A stretch of DNA of 64,000 nt, taken from NCBI GenBank assembly GCA_964392415.1, contig CAYMPL010000001.1:10618-74617 (forward strand), read 5' to 3'. The notes below the pieces were generated by a model. That model was not told the origin of the DNA. It saw nothing but the letters and a program-made list of their open reading frames with translations, and did no database searches. The position numbers were made by a program, and so were the translations under genes. Positions 30,646 through 40,550 of the stretch are shown in pieces; the stretch's first letter is position 1, and each line of letters opens with the position of its first letter. Origin of the DNA: CAYJMQ01 sp964392415 (GTDB taxonomy: Bacteria > Bdellovibrionota > JACOXK01 > 2-02-FULL-40-11).

Positions 30646-31773
30646 CTATCGCTCAGCGATCGGAATATACGATAAATTCTTTGGCCCGGTATAGTCGCAA
30701 TCGGGGCGAATAATGCGGTTGTCTACCATCTGCTCAATCACATGGGCGCACCAGCCGGCGATCCGGGAGATCGCAAAGACCGGCGTAAAGAGAATTTCAG
30801 GGATTTCCATTAATTTATAGAGAGCGCCTGAAAAGAAATCGACATTGGGCCAGAGGTATTTCCCCTTTTTTGTGATTTCACGCTGAACGATCTCTTCGAT
30901 TTTTTTAAGAAGTTCATAATATTTAGTATTATTTTTCTTTTTTGAGAGGGTGGCGAGCATCTCTTCAAGCACATAAGATCTGGGGTCTTTCACCTGATAA
31001 ACCCGGTGCCCCATTCCCATAATTTTTTCTTTCCGGGAGAGTTTTTCCTGGATCCACGGTTCCACCTGATCCGGGCTTTTGATTTCAGATATCATTTTTA
31101 AAACTTTTTCATTGGCCCCTCCATGCAGCGGACCATACAGGGCGCCAACGGCTGCCGATATAGATGCGTGAAGCGATGGCAGAGACGACGCAACAACGCG
31201 GGCTGTGAAGGTAGAGACGTTAAAACTGTGTTCCGCGTGAAGCACGAGACAGGTATCAAACATCTGTGCCTCCAGAGGATCCGGGACATTCCCCGTGATC
31301 ATGTATAAGAAGTTTGCGCTGTGATCGAGCTTCGGATGCGGGGAGATAATTTTTTGTTTCTGCTTTGAACGCCAGCAGGCTGCGACAATCGTTGGGAATT
31401 GCGCAATAAGTTCGATGGAGCGCTCTTCAATTTTTTCAATCTTTTTGGGATCCATCGTTTCATGCGTTCCCATGGCGGACGTAATTGTCTGAAGCAGCTC
31501 CATCGGATGGGCAGCCGTTGGTAAAATGCGGATGATTTTTAAAATCTCACGCGGAAGCTTTCTCTTTTTTTTTACGGTATCGGCGAATGTTTTAAGCTCT
31601 TGCCGGTTTGGAAGCGATCCAAAGAGGAGAAGATGCGATGTTTCCAGATAGTTTGAATTTTTTGCAAGGACATCAATCGGGTATCCCCGGTACATGAGAA
31701 CCCCATTGGTACCATCTACAAAGCCGATTTTTGACTCGCCAGCGACGACTCCCTGCAGGCCCTGATTTACCAT
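30646..31773 (-). CDS. gltA: Citrate synthase
   Basis: The open frame extends to 31857, but the ATG at 31773, preceded by GGTGA, matches the normal start of the short bacterial type (GLQGVVAGESKIGFVDG). The 375-residue protein has His/Asp catalytic positions in LHAEHSFNVSTFTAR, GALYGPLHGGANE, IMGMGHRVYQVKDPR and NVDFFSGALY. It condenses acetyl-CoA and oxaloacetate in the TCA cycle. The length and motifs fit the type II/2-methylcitrate-like short form, so some 2-methylcitrate activity is possible. Divergent from cysD. Confidence 0.92.
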   Translation of the reverse strand: MVNQGLQGVVAGESKIGFVDGTNGVLMYRGYPIDVLAKNSNYLETSHLLLFGSLPNRQELKTFADTVKKKRKLPREILKIIRILPTAAHPMELLQTITSAMGTHETMDPKKIEKIEERSIELIAQFPTIVAACWRSKQKQKIISPHPKLDHSANFLYMITGNVPDPLEAQMFDTCLVLHAEHSFNVSTFTARVVASSLPSLHASISAAVGALYGPLHGGANEKVLKMISEIKSPDQVEPWIQEKLSRKEKIMGMGHRVYQVKDPRSYVLEEMLATLSKKKNNTKYYELLKKIEEIVQREITKKGKYLWPNVDFFSGALYKLMEIPEILFTPVFAISRIAGWCAHVIEQMVDNRIIRPDCDYTGPKNLSYIPIAER

Positions 31774-31900
31774 AGATTCACCATAGCGCCTCAAACCGTA
31801 CCACAGGCCGATGTCAAATTTCAACATATTCTGGCTCATATTATTCTGGCTAAACAATATATTTGCTAAAATCGCCGTCTGATATAAATTGGGAAATTCG

Positions 31901-32806
31901 ATGGAAAACTACAGGATTCCATATCTCAGGGAGCTCGAGTCCGAGAGTATTTATATTATTCGCGAGGCTCAAGCTGAATTTAAGAATCCGGTCATGCTCT
32001 ATTCGATCGGCAAAGATTCGTCTGTGATGCTTCATCTGGCAAGAAAGGCCTTTGCGCCTGGCAAGATTCCTTTTCCTCTCCTGCATATCGATACGGGTTA
32101 CAAATTCAGAGAGATGATTGAGTTTCGGGATTATTATACGAAAAAAATAGGGATTCGGCTGCTCGTTGAACGAAATGAAGAAATGATCGCCAAGGGGATG
32201 CACCCTTCTCTCTATGGAACCGATCGATGCTGTGGTTTTTTAAAAACAAAGGCGCTGCTTTCCGCCCTTTCAAAACACAGATTTGATGCAGCCTTTGGGG
32301 GGGCCAGGCGTGAAGAAGAAAAATCGAGGGCGAAAGAGAGAATATTTTCCGTTCGAAATGAATTTGGCGTCTGGGATCCCAAAAATCAGAGGCCGGAGCT
32401 TTGGCATCTCTACAACTGCAAGTTAAGGGGGGAAGAGACGATGCGTGTTTTCCCCCTCTCAAACTGGACGGAGGGGGATGTCTGGGACTACATCAAATTG
32501 GAAAATATCGAAGTGGTCCCTTTGTATTTCGCCAAAGAGCGTCCAATCGTCAGGCGAAGGGGGATGGTTATTCCGGTAGATGAGTCAACGCATTTAAAAA
32601 CAGATGAAAAAATAGAGAAAAAAATGATTCGTTTCCGGTCGCTTGGCTGTTCCCCCTGCACAGGGGCGATCGAATCAAAAGCGGCAACGATTGATGAGAT
32701 TTTGATGGAAGTGCTGGAAACGAAAAAATCGGAGAGAGAAAATCGGGTGATCGATTTTGGATCTGATAGTTCAATGGAAGAGAAAAAGAGAGAGGGATAT
32801 TTTTAA
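31901..32806 (+). CDS. cysD: Sulfate adenylyltransferase small subunit
   Basis: The ATG at 31901 was preferred to a TTG at 31889. The 301-residue protein shows the PAPS reductase/ATP pyrophosphatase fold: MLYSIGKDSSVMLHLA (PP-loop), LLHIDTGYKFREM, GTDRCCGFLKT, GGARREEEKSRAKER and RSLGCSPCTGAIES. With CysN it makes adenylyl sulfate from ATP and sulfate. A TATAAA box lies just upstream at 31883. Confidence 0.95.
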   Translation: MENYRIPYLRELESESIYIIREAQAEFKNPVMLYSIGKDSSVMLHLARKAFAPGKIPFPLLHIDTGYKFREMIEFRDYYTKKIGIRLLVERNEEMIAKGMHPSLYGTDRCCGFLKTKALLSALSKHRFDAAFGGARREEEKSRAKERIFSVRNEFGVWDPKNQRPELWHLYNCKLRGEETMRVFPLSNWTEGDVWDYIKLENIEVVPLYFAKERPIVRRRGMVIPVDESTHLKTDEKIEKKMIRFRSLGCSPCTGAIESKAATIDEILMEVLETKKSERENRVIDFGSDSSMEEKKREGYF

Positions 32807-32808
32807 GG

Positions 32809-34104
32809 ATGGGATTTCCAATATCGGATCGGGAATTATTAAGGCTTACCACCGCGGGGAGCGTCGATGATGGAAAATCGACCCTGATGGGGCGGCTCCT
32901 TCATGACTGCAGCAAAGTTTATGAAGATCAGCTGGAGGCGGCCCGTCAGACAAGCCTGCGAAAAGGGAATTCGGAGGTCGATCTTTCGCTTCTGATGGAT
33001 GGGCTCTCTTCCGAGCGTGAGCAGGGGATTACCATAGATGTTGCCTATCGTTATTTTACGACGCCGAAACGGAGATTCATTATTGCCGATGTCCCTGGAC
33101 ACGAACAATATACAAGGAATATGGTGACCGGCGCTTCGAACGCCCATCTTGCGGTCATTCTTATCGATATAACGAAAGGGTTTCTCTTTCAGGCCAAACG
33201 GCATCTGGTCATTGCAACGCTTCTTCAGACGCCGCATCTTCTGATTGCGATGAATAAAATGGATCTCATCGGCTATGACGAAGGTGTTTATGAAAAAATA
33301 AAAGGCGAGATTTCGCAGTTTGTTTCGAAATTGGGCGTGAGGGATCTTCAGTTTATTCCCATGTCTTCTCTTAAGGGGGACATGGTTGTGAAACGGCACG
33401 ATCAGATGGATTGGTATGGGGGGTATACGCTGCTTCATTATTTGGAGAACCTTCACATATCGAGTGACCGGAATCTCATCGATTTCAGATTTCCTGTTCA
33501 GCTTGTCATCCGCCCGGATGCTTCTTTTAGAGGTTATGCGGGGAGAATCGAAGGGGGGGTGATTCATCTGGGGGATGACATTGTCTCTCTCCCTTCCGGG
33601 AAAAAATCGAAAATCAGATCTATTTTAACCCCTGAAGGGGAAAAAACATACGCTTTTACCCCCCAGTCTGTGACACTTGTGTTGGAAGATGAAATTGATG
33701 CGAGTCGCGGGGATATGTTTGTGAGGCCAGAGAATATTCCGGATATTTCTCATGAATTTCAGGCGGCTGTTTTTTGGATGTCTGAGAGTCCTTTTGTCGA
33801 AAAAAAGAGCTATCTCATCAAACAGGGGACAAAAATAACCCGCGGTTATGCCAGTGAGCTGAGGTACCGGATTGACATCGGCGATCTCCATCGAAAAGAA
33901 GCAAAAGAACTGGCCTGTAACGAGGTGGGAAGGACGTTTATAAAAACCCATGAGCCGCTGATGTTTGATCCCTATGCGAAAAACAGAAACACGGGCTGCT
34001 TTATTTTTATCGATGAACTGACTTATGAGACCGCAGGCGTCGGCATCATCTGGCACCGCTTTGCAAAATCGGATCACCTACAGTATCAGGAATTTAAGTC
34101 ATGA
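32809..34104 (+). CDS. cysN: Sulfate adenylyltransferase large subunit, GTPase
   Basis: The 431-residue translational-type GTPase has G1 TAGSVDDGKSTLMGRLL, G2 REQGITIDVAYRYF, G3 DVPGHEQYTRNM and G4 NKMDLIG. It drives the CysD reaction by GTP hydrolysis. It is two bases downstream of cysD and overlaps cysC by four bases; there is no fused APS kinase domain because cysC is separate. Confidence 0.95.
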   Translation: MGFPISDRELLRLTTAGSVDDGKSTLMGRLLHDCSKVYEDQLEAARQTSLRKGNSEVDLSLLMDGLSSEREQGITIDVAYRYFTTPKRRFIIADVPGHEQYTRNMVTGASNAHLAVILIDITKGFLFQAKRHLVIATLLQTPHLLIAMNKMDLIGYDEGVYEKIKGEISQFVSKLGVRDLQFIPMSSLKGDMVVKRHDQMDWYGGYTLLHYLENLHISSDRNLIDFRFPVQLVIRPDASFRGYAGRIEGGVIHLGDDIVSLPSGKKSKIRSILTPEGEKTYAFTPQSVTLVLEDEIDASRGDMFVRPENIPDISHEFQAAVFWMSESPFVEKKSYLIKQGTKITRGYASELRYRIDIGDLHRKEAKELACNEVGRTFIKTHEPLMFDPYAKNRNTGCFIFIDELTYETAGVGIIWHRFAKSDHLQYQEFKS

Positions 34105-34691
34105 CAAAAAACGACACCCGTCATTCCGACCCAGAGCGCAGCGAAGGGGAGGAATCTCAGCATGGCGCTGTTCTTTGGTTTACCGGTCTTTCCGGCGCGG
34201 GGAAGACCACGATTGCCACTTATCTTTTGGAATTTTTTCAGAAAAAGGGAATTCGTTCAGAACTTCTCGATGGCGATGTGATGCGTAAAATGATCAGCCG
34301 TGATTTGGGTTTTTCAAAAGAAGATCGGGATAGAAATGTCGAACGCGCGGCTTATGTGGCAGGTCTTTTGAGCAAACAGGGGGTGATTGTGCTTGCGACT
34401 TTGATTTCCCCTTATCGCAGTCACCGTGACAGGGCGCGTTCTATGATCGGGAATTTTATCGAAATTTATGTGAAGGCGCCTCTTCATCTCTGTGAAAAGA
34501 GAGATGTGAAAGGGCTCTATCGGCTGGCGAGAGGGGGTGAAATTTCAAATTTCACCGGAATCTCAGATCCTTATGAAGAACCGGAGTCTCCGGATCTCGT
34601 CATCCCGACAGATCGATGCACGGTAGAAGAGGGGGTTGGGATGGTTATTCAACATCTGACAGATCGGGGAATTTTGGCTCAAGATGTTTGA
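34101..34691 (+). CDS. cysC: Adenylylsulfate kinase with repeat-encoded N-terminus
   Basis: The 196-residue protein has Walker A WFTGLSGAGKTTIA, LLDGDVMRKMISRDLGFS, DRDRNVERAAYVAGLLSKQG, LISPYRSHRDRAR and ISDPYEEPESPDL, complete for APS kinase. It phosphorylates adenylyl sulfate to PAPS. The start ATG overlaps the cysN stop, and codons 7-19 (RHSDPERSEGEES) come from a dispersed repeat, so the kinase has gained a foreign N-terminal tail. Confidence 0.93.
   Translation: MTKNDTRHSDPERSEGEESQHGAVLWFTGLSGAGKTTIATYLLEFFQKKGIRSELLDGDVMRKMISRDLGFSKEDRDRNVERAAYVAGLLSKQGVIVLATLISPYRSHRDRARSMIGNFIEIYVKAPLHLCEKRDVKGLYRLARGGEISNFTGISDPYEEPESPDLVIPTDRCTVEEGVGMVIQHLTDRGILAQDV
34120..34159 (+). repeat. Dispersed repeat unit inside the 5' end of cysC
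   Basis: GTCATTCCGACCCAGAGCGC continuing AGCGAAGGGGAGGAATCTCA. It lies in frame within cysC just after the start codon. Confidence 0.85.
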
Positions 34692-35802
34692 ATTCAAAGT
34701 AGAAGCAACCGATGGAAAAGCGAGAGTCGCTAAGTTTACAACCCCCCATGGGATTGTAGAAACCCCTGTTTTTATGCCGGTCGGCACACAGGCAACCGTT
34801 AAAGCCATGGATCCCTGCGAACTCGAAGAGATCGGCGTTACGATGATTCTTAGCAATACCTATCACCTGATGCTTCGTCCCGGGAGTTCAACGATTCAAA
34901 AATGTGGCGGGCTTCACCGTTTTATGAATTGGACGCGGCCCATTCTCACAGACAGCGGCGGCTATCAGGTTTTTAGTCACGCAAAGCTTAGAGAAATACG
35001 GCAGGACGGTGTGATGTTTCAGTCGTATCTCGATGGAGAAAAAATATGGCTGACCCCCGAGAGAGCGATTGGGATTCAAGAAGAGTTGGGGGCCGATATC
35101 ATGATGTGTTTTGATGAGTGTCCCCCCTATCCGGCAACGAGAAAGGAGATCGAAACATCACTCGATCTTTCGTTACAGTGGGCCTACCGCTGCAGGGAAG
35201 CCCACATCGATTCAAATAAGAATCCGAATCAAGCCCTTTTTGGCGTCATTCATGGCGGGGTTTATCTAGATTTGCGGGAGAGATCTTTAAAGGAAATGAT
35301 GAAGATTGATTTTGATGGCTATGCATTGGGGGGGCTGAGTGTGGGTGAGGATGCCAAGACAATGCTTGACGTCGTCAGGCATATTGCTTCGCAAATGCCT
35401 GACGATCGACCACGATACCTGATGGGGGTGGGAACGCCTGAAGATATTTTGGAAGCGGTCTGTCAAGGGATCGATCTCTTTGATTGTGTTCTTCCGACGC
35501 GCAATGCGAGAAATGGCGGGCTCTTTACTTCTTTTGGCAAAATGAATATTTCAAACCAATGTTATAAGGATGATCCAAATCCGATCGACCCAGAATGTGA
35601 CTGCTATACTTGTAAGCATTATTCACGGGCTTATCTGCGTCATCTTTTTATGAGTCAGGAGATCTTATCGGCCAGATTAAACACTTTACACAATCTTTTC
35701 TTTTATGTTAGGTTCATGCGCCAACTTCGGGAAGCAATTCAGGCAGGGGGCCTGGAACTGTTCCGGAAGGCATTTTACGATAAAAGGAGTCAGAGCGAAT
35801 GA
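34684..35802 (+). CDS. tgt: Queuine/preQ1 tRNA-guanine transglycosylase
   Basis: The 372-residue TIM-barrel enzyme has VKAMDPCELEEIG, ILTDSGGYQVFS (Asp that binds the base), DLFDCVLPTRNARNG (nucleophile Asp) and the zinc site DCDCYTCKHYSRAYLRHL. It exchanges G34 for preQ1 in the first step of queuosine tRNA modification. It overlaps cysC by 8 bases and yajC by four, so it heads the tgt-yajC-secD-secF-recJ run found widely in bacteria. The precursor genes lie at 40923-42738. Confidence 0.95.
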   Translation: MFEFKVEATDGKARVAKFTTPHGIVETPVFMPVGTQATVKAMDPCELEEIGVTMILSNTYHLMLRPGSSTIQKCGGLHRFMNWTRPILTDSGGYQVFSHAKLREIRQDGVMFQSYLDGEKIWLTPERAIGIQEELGADIMMCFDECPPYPATRKEIETSLDLSLQWAYRCREAHIDSNKNPNQALFGVIHGGVYLDLRERSLKEMMKIDFDGYALGGLSVGEDAKTMLDVVRHIASQMPDDRPRYLMGVGTPEDILEAVCQGIDLFDCVLPTRNARNGGLFTSFGKMNISNQCYKDDPNPIDPECDCYTCKHYSRAYLRHLFMSQEILSARLNTLHNLFFYVRFMRQLREAIQAGGLELFRKAFYDKRSQSE

Positions 35803-36110
35803 TTTCAATTGCGTTTGCACAGAGCGTCCCGGCTGCCACGGGCAACGGCGGACTTTTGAATATGCTCATGCCTTTGGCGCTGATGTTTCTTGTTTTTTAT
35901 TTTCTTCTGATCCGCCCTCAGCAAAAAAGGTCGAAACAGCATCAGGAAGTTCTAAAAAACTTAAAAAGAGGGGATGAAGTTGTGACTGCGAGCGGTATTC
36001 ATGGAACCATCGATGGTCTTACCGATACTGTCCTGACATTGGAAGTTGCGAATAACGTTAAAATCAAGGTAGATCGTCATCAGGTGGCCCGCGTTTCTAA
36101 AGGGTCCTAA
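35799..36110 (+). CDS. yajC: YajC, SecDF-associated translocase subunit
   Basis: The 103-residue protein has one membrane helix (LNMLMPLALMFLVFYFLLI) and the YajC hallmark RPQQKRSKQHQEVLKNLKRGDEV, followed by GIHGTIDGLTDTVLTLEVANN. It forms a complex with SecD and SecF in the inner membrane. AAGGAG lies before the start. Confidence 0.95.
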   Translation: MISIAFAQSVPAATGNGGLLNMLMPLALMFLVFYFLLIRPQQKRSKQHQEVLKNLKRGDEVVTASGIHGTIDGLTDTVLTLEVANNVKIKVDRHQVARVSKGS

Positions 36111-36114
36111 TTCA

Positions 36115-37836
36115 ATGGGAAGGACATGGTGGGTTAAGGTTGCTTTTGTTCTTTTGCTGATTGTTCTGAGTGTTGTCTATGTCGTTCCCTCTTTCTGGCC
36201 TTCAGCGGTAACAGATCAAAAAATTCCGTCCTGGGGCCGTTTTTTCATTCCAAAAAATCGTGTTCATATGGGCCTCGATCTTCAAGGGGGGCTTCATATT
36301 GTGATGGGGATCGATCCCAAAAAAGTCCTTACAGAATATGCTGATTTTAGCCTTGAGGAGATGAAAGAGGATCTCAGCAAAAGCATTTCTCCCGCAATCG
36401 ATGTTTCCCGCGAACCGAACAGCACGAATATTCTAGTGAAATACAGTCCTTCCGACGATGTGAAAAAGATCCGGAAAGAGGTTCGGAAGTACGCTTTTTT
36501 CGAAATTATCGACCAGGGGGAGAATCAATTGACTCTCGGTTTTTCAAGACAAGAGGCAAATTTTCTGCTCAAACGGGCTGTCGACCAGTCGATTGAGGCG
36601 ATCCGGAATCGCATTGACGAATTTGGGGTATCAGAGCCATCTATTCAATCTGAAGGGACCGACCGGCTCATCGTACAGCTCCCCGGTGTGCAGGATCCTG
36701 AGCGCGCCAAAGAACTCATTGGGCGGACGGCGAAATTGGAATTCAAAGTGGTTGACGATTCCAAAAGTCCGCTTGAGGTTTCTTCCATCGTTGCCAAAGT
36801 CGAAGACCAGAAAAAGATCAAGTTTATCTCCGGGAAAGGAAAGTTTTCAGATTATACTTTGGCCATCAATCAGGGGGCTTTGGGGCAGATTCCCGTCGAT
36901 TCGGAGATCGCGTTTGAAAAAAAGGTTGAACCTCAAACACAAAATGTCTCCTGGTTCCCTTATCTTTTAAAGAAAAAAGTCGATGTGACGGGCGATTTTG
37001 TGCGCGATGCGCGTGTAAATCAGGATCCGCAGACCAATGAATATATTGTGGAGCTTACCTTTAGCGCGCAGGGGGGGAGGCGCTTTGCGGAGCTGACCGA
37101 GAAAAATGTGAAAAAACAACTTGCGATTGTTCTTGATGGCATTGTCCATTCCGCCCCTGTCATTAATGAAAAGATTCCCTCTGGAAGAGCGCGTATTACC
37201 TTTGGCCGCTCAGATGATCCGGCCGCACTTTTGAAAGAAGCGCAAGATACAGCTCTTGTTCTTCGCGCCGGGGCGCTCCCGACAACGATTGAACTTCTTG
37301 AAGAAAGAACGGTGGGGCCGTCGCTCGGCGCTGATTCGATTGCAAAAGGGAAAAAGGCGAGCGTCATCGGCCTCATTTTGGTTATTGTGTTTATGGTTGC
37401 TTATTATCGCCTTTCAGGTGTTGTCGCCAATACGGCGCTTCTTTTAAACATCTTATTTATGATGGCGGTTCTTGCCATTTTCGATGCGACACTGACCCTT
37501 CCTGGAATTGCGGGAATTGCTCTGACGATCGGGATGGCGGTCGATGCGAATGTCTTGATCTTTGAGAGGATCCGGGAAGAGTTGCGGCTCAATAAATCGT
37601 CGCGAGCTGCTATTGAAGCCGGCTTTTCAAAGGCATGGGGGACGATCTTTGACTCGAATCTCACAACACTGATAGCTGCCTTGGCGCTTCTTTCGGAAGG
37701 GACGGGCCCTGTGAAAGGTTTTGCGGTAACGCTTTCTATTGGGATCTGTTGCAGTATGTTTACCGCTGTTTTTGTGGCGCGCATCATTTTTGAATTTCTA
37801 TTGGCAAAAGTAAATCCGGCAAGGGTGAGTATTTGA
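36115..37836 (+). CDS. secD: Protein translocase subunit SecD
   Basis: The 573-residue protein has one N-terminal helix, a large periplasmic portion (GLDLQGGLHIVMGID, RNRIDEFGVSEPSIQSEG, IVQLPGVQDPERAKELIG) and five C-terminal helices with GMAVDANVLIFERIREEL. It uses the proton-motive force to pull secreted proteins through SecYEG. It starts four bases after yajC. Confidence 0.96.
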   Translation: MGRTWWVKVAFVLLLIVLSVVYVVPSFWPSAVTDQKIPSWGRFFIPKNRVHMGLDLQGGLHIVMGIDPKKVLTEYADFSLEEMKEDLSKSISPAIDVSREPNSTNILVKYSPSDDVKKIRKEVRKYAFFEIIDQGENQLTLGFSRQEANFLLKRAVDQSIEAIRNRIDEFGVSEPSIQSEGTDRLIVQLPGVQDPERAKELIGRTAKLEFKVVDDSKSPLEVSSIVAKVEDQKKIKFISGKGKFSDYTLAINQGALGQIPVDSEIAFEKKVEPQTQNVSWFPYLLKKKVDVTGDFVRDARVNQDPQTNEYIVELTFSAQGGRRFAELTEKNVKKQLAIVLDGIVHSAPVINEKIPSGRARITFGRSDDPAALLKEAQDTALVLRAGALPTTIELLEERTVGPSLGADSIAKGKKASVIGLILVIVFMVAYYRLSGVVANTALLLNILFMMAVLAIFDATLTLPGIAGIALTIGMAVDANVLIFERIREELRLNKSSRAAIEAGFSKAWGTIFDSNLTTLIAALALLSEGTGPVKGFAVTLSIGICCSMFTAVFVARIIFEFLLAKVNPARVSI

Positions 37837-37837
37837 T

Positions 37838-38746
37838 ATGGAGTTTTTAAAGAAAGAAACGCACTTTGATTTTATGGGAAAAAGGAATCTTTTTATTGGA
37901 ATTTCTCTTGCCTTCATTGTTTTTAGCGCTCTTGTTTTTGTTACCAGAGGGCTTAAATTCGGGATCGATTTTGCGGGAGGCACAGAGATTCAGGTGAAAT
38001 TTTTAAAGCCGCTTGATTCTCTTCAAATCCGAAAATTGCTGACGGAGGCGGGATATCTCGATTCATCGGTGCAGCATTTCGGCAAAGAAGAATCCGGAGA
38101 ATATCTGGTTCGTTTGGAGGAGAGCGGCAGTGGTTTTCAGTCAGTGGCGCAAAAACTTCTCCCTCTTTTTACGAGGGTGGTAGGAGAAGGGAACGCACAG
38201 ATTGAAAAAGTTGAGATTGTGGGACCCCGGGTGGGTGGGGATTTAAAGAAACGAGGAGCTTGGGCGCTCTTCTATTCTCTTCTTGGAATTCTCATCTATG
38301 TGGCGATTCGGTTTGATTATCGTTTTTCACCGGGGGGCGTTGTCGCCTTGATTCATGATGTGATTATTTCTCTGGGTGTCTTTGCCTTTTTTGGCAAGCG
38401 TTTCGATCTTACGATTTTGGCCGCGGTTCTTACGATTATCGGATATTCTATTAATGATACGATTGTTATTTTCGACAGGATTCGGGAAAATATCAAAAAA
38501 CACCAGGGGCTCGATATTGCCGCGATTGTCAATCGAAGCGTGAACGAGACATTGAGCCGGACGATTTTAACAGGTCTTACGACGTTTTTTATGCTTCTCG
38601 CCCTTTTCTTCTTCGGAGGGGAAGTGATTCACGATTTTGCATTCATCATGCTTGTGGGGATGGTGGTCGGCACCTATTCCTCCATATTTATTGCAAGCCC
38701 TGTTTTCCTTTATCTCCATCGAAGAACTGAAAAAAAGCTGTCGTGA
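37838..38746 (+). CDS. secF: Protein translocase subunit SecF
   Basis: The 302-residue protein has an N-terminal helix, KFGIDFAGGTEIQVKF, VGPRVGGDLKKRGAW, then five helices containing GYSINDTIVIFDRIREN and LTTFFMLLALFFFGG. It is the partner of SecD, separated by one base. The recJ GTG overlaps its stop. Confidence 0.96.
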   Translation: MEFLKKETHFDFMGKRNLFIGISLAFIVFSALVFVTRGLKFGIDFAGGTEIQVKFLKPLDSLQIRKLLTEAGYLDSSVQHFGKEESGEYLVRLEESGSGFQSVAQKLLPLFTRVVGEGNAQIEKVEIVGPRVGGDLKKRGAWALFYSLLGILIYVAIRFDYRFSPGGVVALIHDVIISLGVFAFFGKRFDLTILAAVLTIIGYSINDTIVIFDRIRENIKKHQGLDIAAIVNRSVNETLSRTILTGLTTFFMLLALFFFGGEVIHDFAFIMLVGMVVGTYSSIFIASPVFLYLHRRTEKKLS

Positions 38747-40446
38747 AAAAAAAGTGGGTCGTTCTTGAACCAAACCCAGATCTTGTTGATCATCTTTCAA
38801 AAGAACTCAATCTTTCCCCTGTGGTAAGCCAACTCCTTGTCAACCGTGGTATAGATGACATTTCAGAGGCTCGCCTTTTTTTGAATGGTGAACTGAAGGA
38901 TCTCCCTTCCCCTTATCTCCTTAAAGATATGAAAAAAGCGGTATTGCGATTGGTTCGCGCCATTCAAAACCGCGAATCGATCTATGTCTACGGCGATTAT
39001 GACGTCGATGGTGTAACGGCAACCGCAAGCCTCCTCAATTTTTTTGAAGAGATCGGCGTTCGGGCAAATTTTCACATCCCCCATCGTGTAAAAGAGGGGT
39101 ATGGTCTGCATCGAAAAGCGCTCGAAGAAATCAGGGAAAAAGGGGGAAATGTTGTCATTACCGCCGATTGTGGCATTTCAAATGTGGAAGAAGCCTATGC
39201 TGCCTCACAGCTTGGAATCGATCTTATTATTACCGATCATCATATTATTCCACCGAAGCTCCCCGAAGCGCATGCTGTTTTAAATCCGCTTCGATCTGAC
39301 AGTGATTATCCCGATACCCGGCTTTCAGGGGTGGGGGTTGTGTTTCAACTTTTGGTTGCGCTTCGGGCTGAATTGCGAAGCATCGGTTATTTTCAGGGAA
39401 GAAGAGAGCCCCTCCTTAAAAATTATCTCGATCTGGTCGCATTGGGGACCATCGCTGATCTCGTGCCGCTTACCGGGGTCAATCACATTCTGGTCCGTGA
39501 AGGTTTAAAAGTACTTTCATCCAGGAAGCGCGCGGGAATTAAATCTCTGGCGGAGGTGTCAGGAATTACCAAAGAGTCGATAGGAACGTATGAAGTTGGA
39601 TTTCAGCTCGCGCCCAGACTCAATGCGGGGGGGAGGCTTGCTTCTGCGGAGCTGGGTGTGCGATTACTGACCAGTCACGACACTTCAAAGACCCAATCTT
39701 TGGCGCGTGATCTCGATTCTGAAAACAGCAAACGCCGTTTTATTCAGGAAGAAATTCTCTACCAGGCAGTCTCTCAAGTCGAAAAATCGAGGATGATGCA
39801 TCAAAAAACAATTGTTCTTTCTTCTCCTTCCTGGCATCCGGGGGTGATTGGCATTGTCGCTTCAAAACTGGTTGAAAAATATTATCGGCCGACATTTCTT
39901 ATTGCAGAAGGTGAAGAGATAGGGAAAGGGTCTGGACGAAGCATTGAGGCGCTCCATCTTCTGGATGCGATGAGAAAGATCTCAGATCTTTTTCAAACAT
40001 TTGGGGGGCATAAAGCGGCTGCCGGTTTTTCGATTCAGGTCGGAAAAATTGAGGAACTGAAAAATCGATTTGAAGAGGTGGTCTCAGGGCTTTTGTCTGA
40101 TGAGGATTTAATGCCCAAAGTCAGAATCGATGCAAAGATCGGTCTCAGTGAGGTGACGAAAGATCTCATCGAAGAGATTGAAAAACTGGGTCCTTTTGGA
40201 ATGGGGAATCGGGAACCTGTTTTTTTAAATGATTCCTTCAGAATCGCCCGCTCTTCTCTCATCAGCCAAAAACATTTGAAACTTTTCATTGGAGAGAAGA
40301 GCGAACGGCTTGAAGCCATTGGATTTAATATGCCTGAATATTACCAGGATTCTTCAAAAATCCGCGCCATTCTTTTTACCCCGACCATTCATCAATGGAA
40401 TAATGAGGTATCGGTTCAATTAAAGTTAAAGGGAGTCGATTTTTAG
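38743..40446 (+). CDS. recJ: Single-stranded-DNA-specific exonuclease RecJ
   Basis: The 567-residue protein begins at a GTG overlapping secF. DHH-family motifs are complete: YVYGDYDVDGVTATASLL, VITADCGISN, LIITDHHIIP and ALGTIADLVPL; the DHHA1 part has GSGRSIEALHLLDAM and FGGHKAAAGFS. It degrades single-stranded DNA 5' to 3' in repair. An OB-like C-terminal domain follows (LGPFGMGNREPVF). Confidence 0.95.
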   Translation: MKKKWVVLEPNPDLVDHLSKELNLSPVVSQLLVNRGIDDISEARLFLNGELKDLPSPYLLKDMKKAVLRLVRAIQNRESIYVYGDYDVDGVTATASLLNFFEEIGVRANFHIPHRVKEGYGLHRKALEEIREKGGNVVITADCGISNVEEAYAASQLGIDLIITDHHIIPPKLPEAHAVLNPLRSDSDYPDTRLSGVGVVFQLLVALRAELRSIGYFQGRREPLLKNYLDLVALGTIADLVPLTGVNHILVREGLKVLSSRKRAGIKSLAEVSGITKESIGTYEVGFQLAPRLNAGGRLASAELGVRLLTSHDTSKTQSLARDLDSENSKRRFIQEEILYQAVSQVEKSRMMHQKTIVLSSPSWHPGVIGIVASKLVEKYYRPTFLIAEGEEIGKGSGRSIEALHLLDAMRKISDLFQTFGGHKAAAGFSIQVGKIEELKNRFEEVVSGLLSDEDLMPKVRIDAKIGLSEVTKDLIEEIEKLGPFGMGNREPVFLNDSFRIARSSLISQKHLKLFIGEKSERLEAIGFNMPEYYQDSSKIRAILFTPTIHQWNNEVSVQLKLKGVDF

Positions 40447-40474
40447 TCGATACTGCGCGCTTGCTACTTAGAGC

Positions 40475-40503
40475 TTGACTTTATGACGCGCCGTGTCTAG
40501 GTT
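40475..40503 (+). promoter_or_regulatory. Sigma-70 promoter of the phasin-like gene
   Basis: TTGACT (40475-40480), 17-base spacer, TAGGTT (40498-40503). The ATG at 40551 follows after a leader containing AAGGAG. Confidence 0.5.
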
Positions 40504-40550
40504 TTGGTGATCTGTTTAATTGTGAACAGATGAAAAAAGGAGTAACAAAC

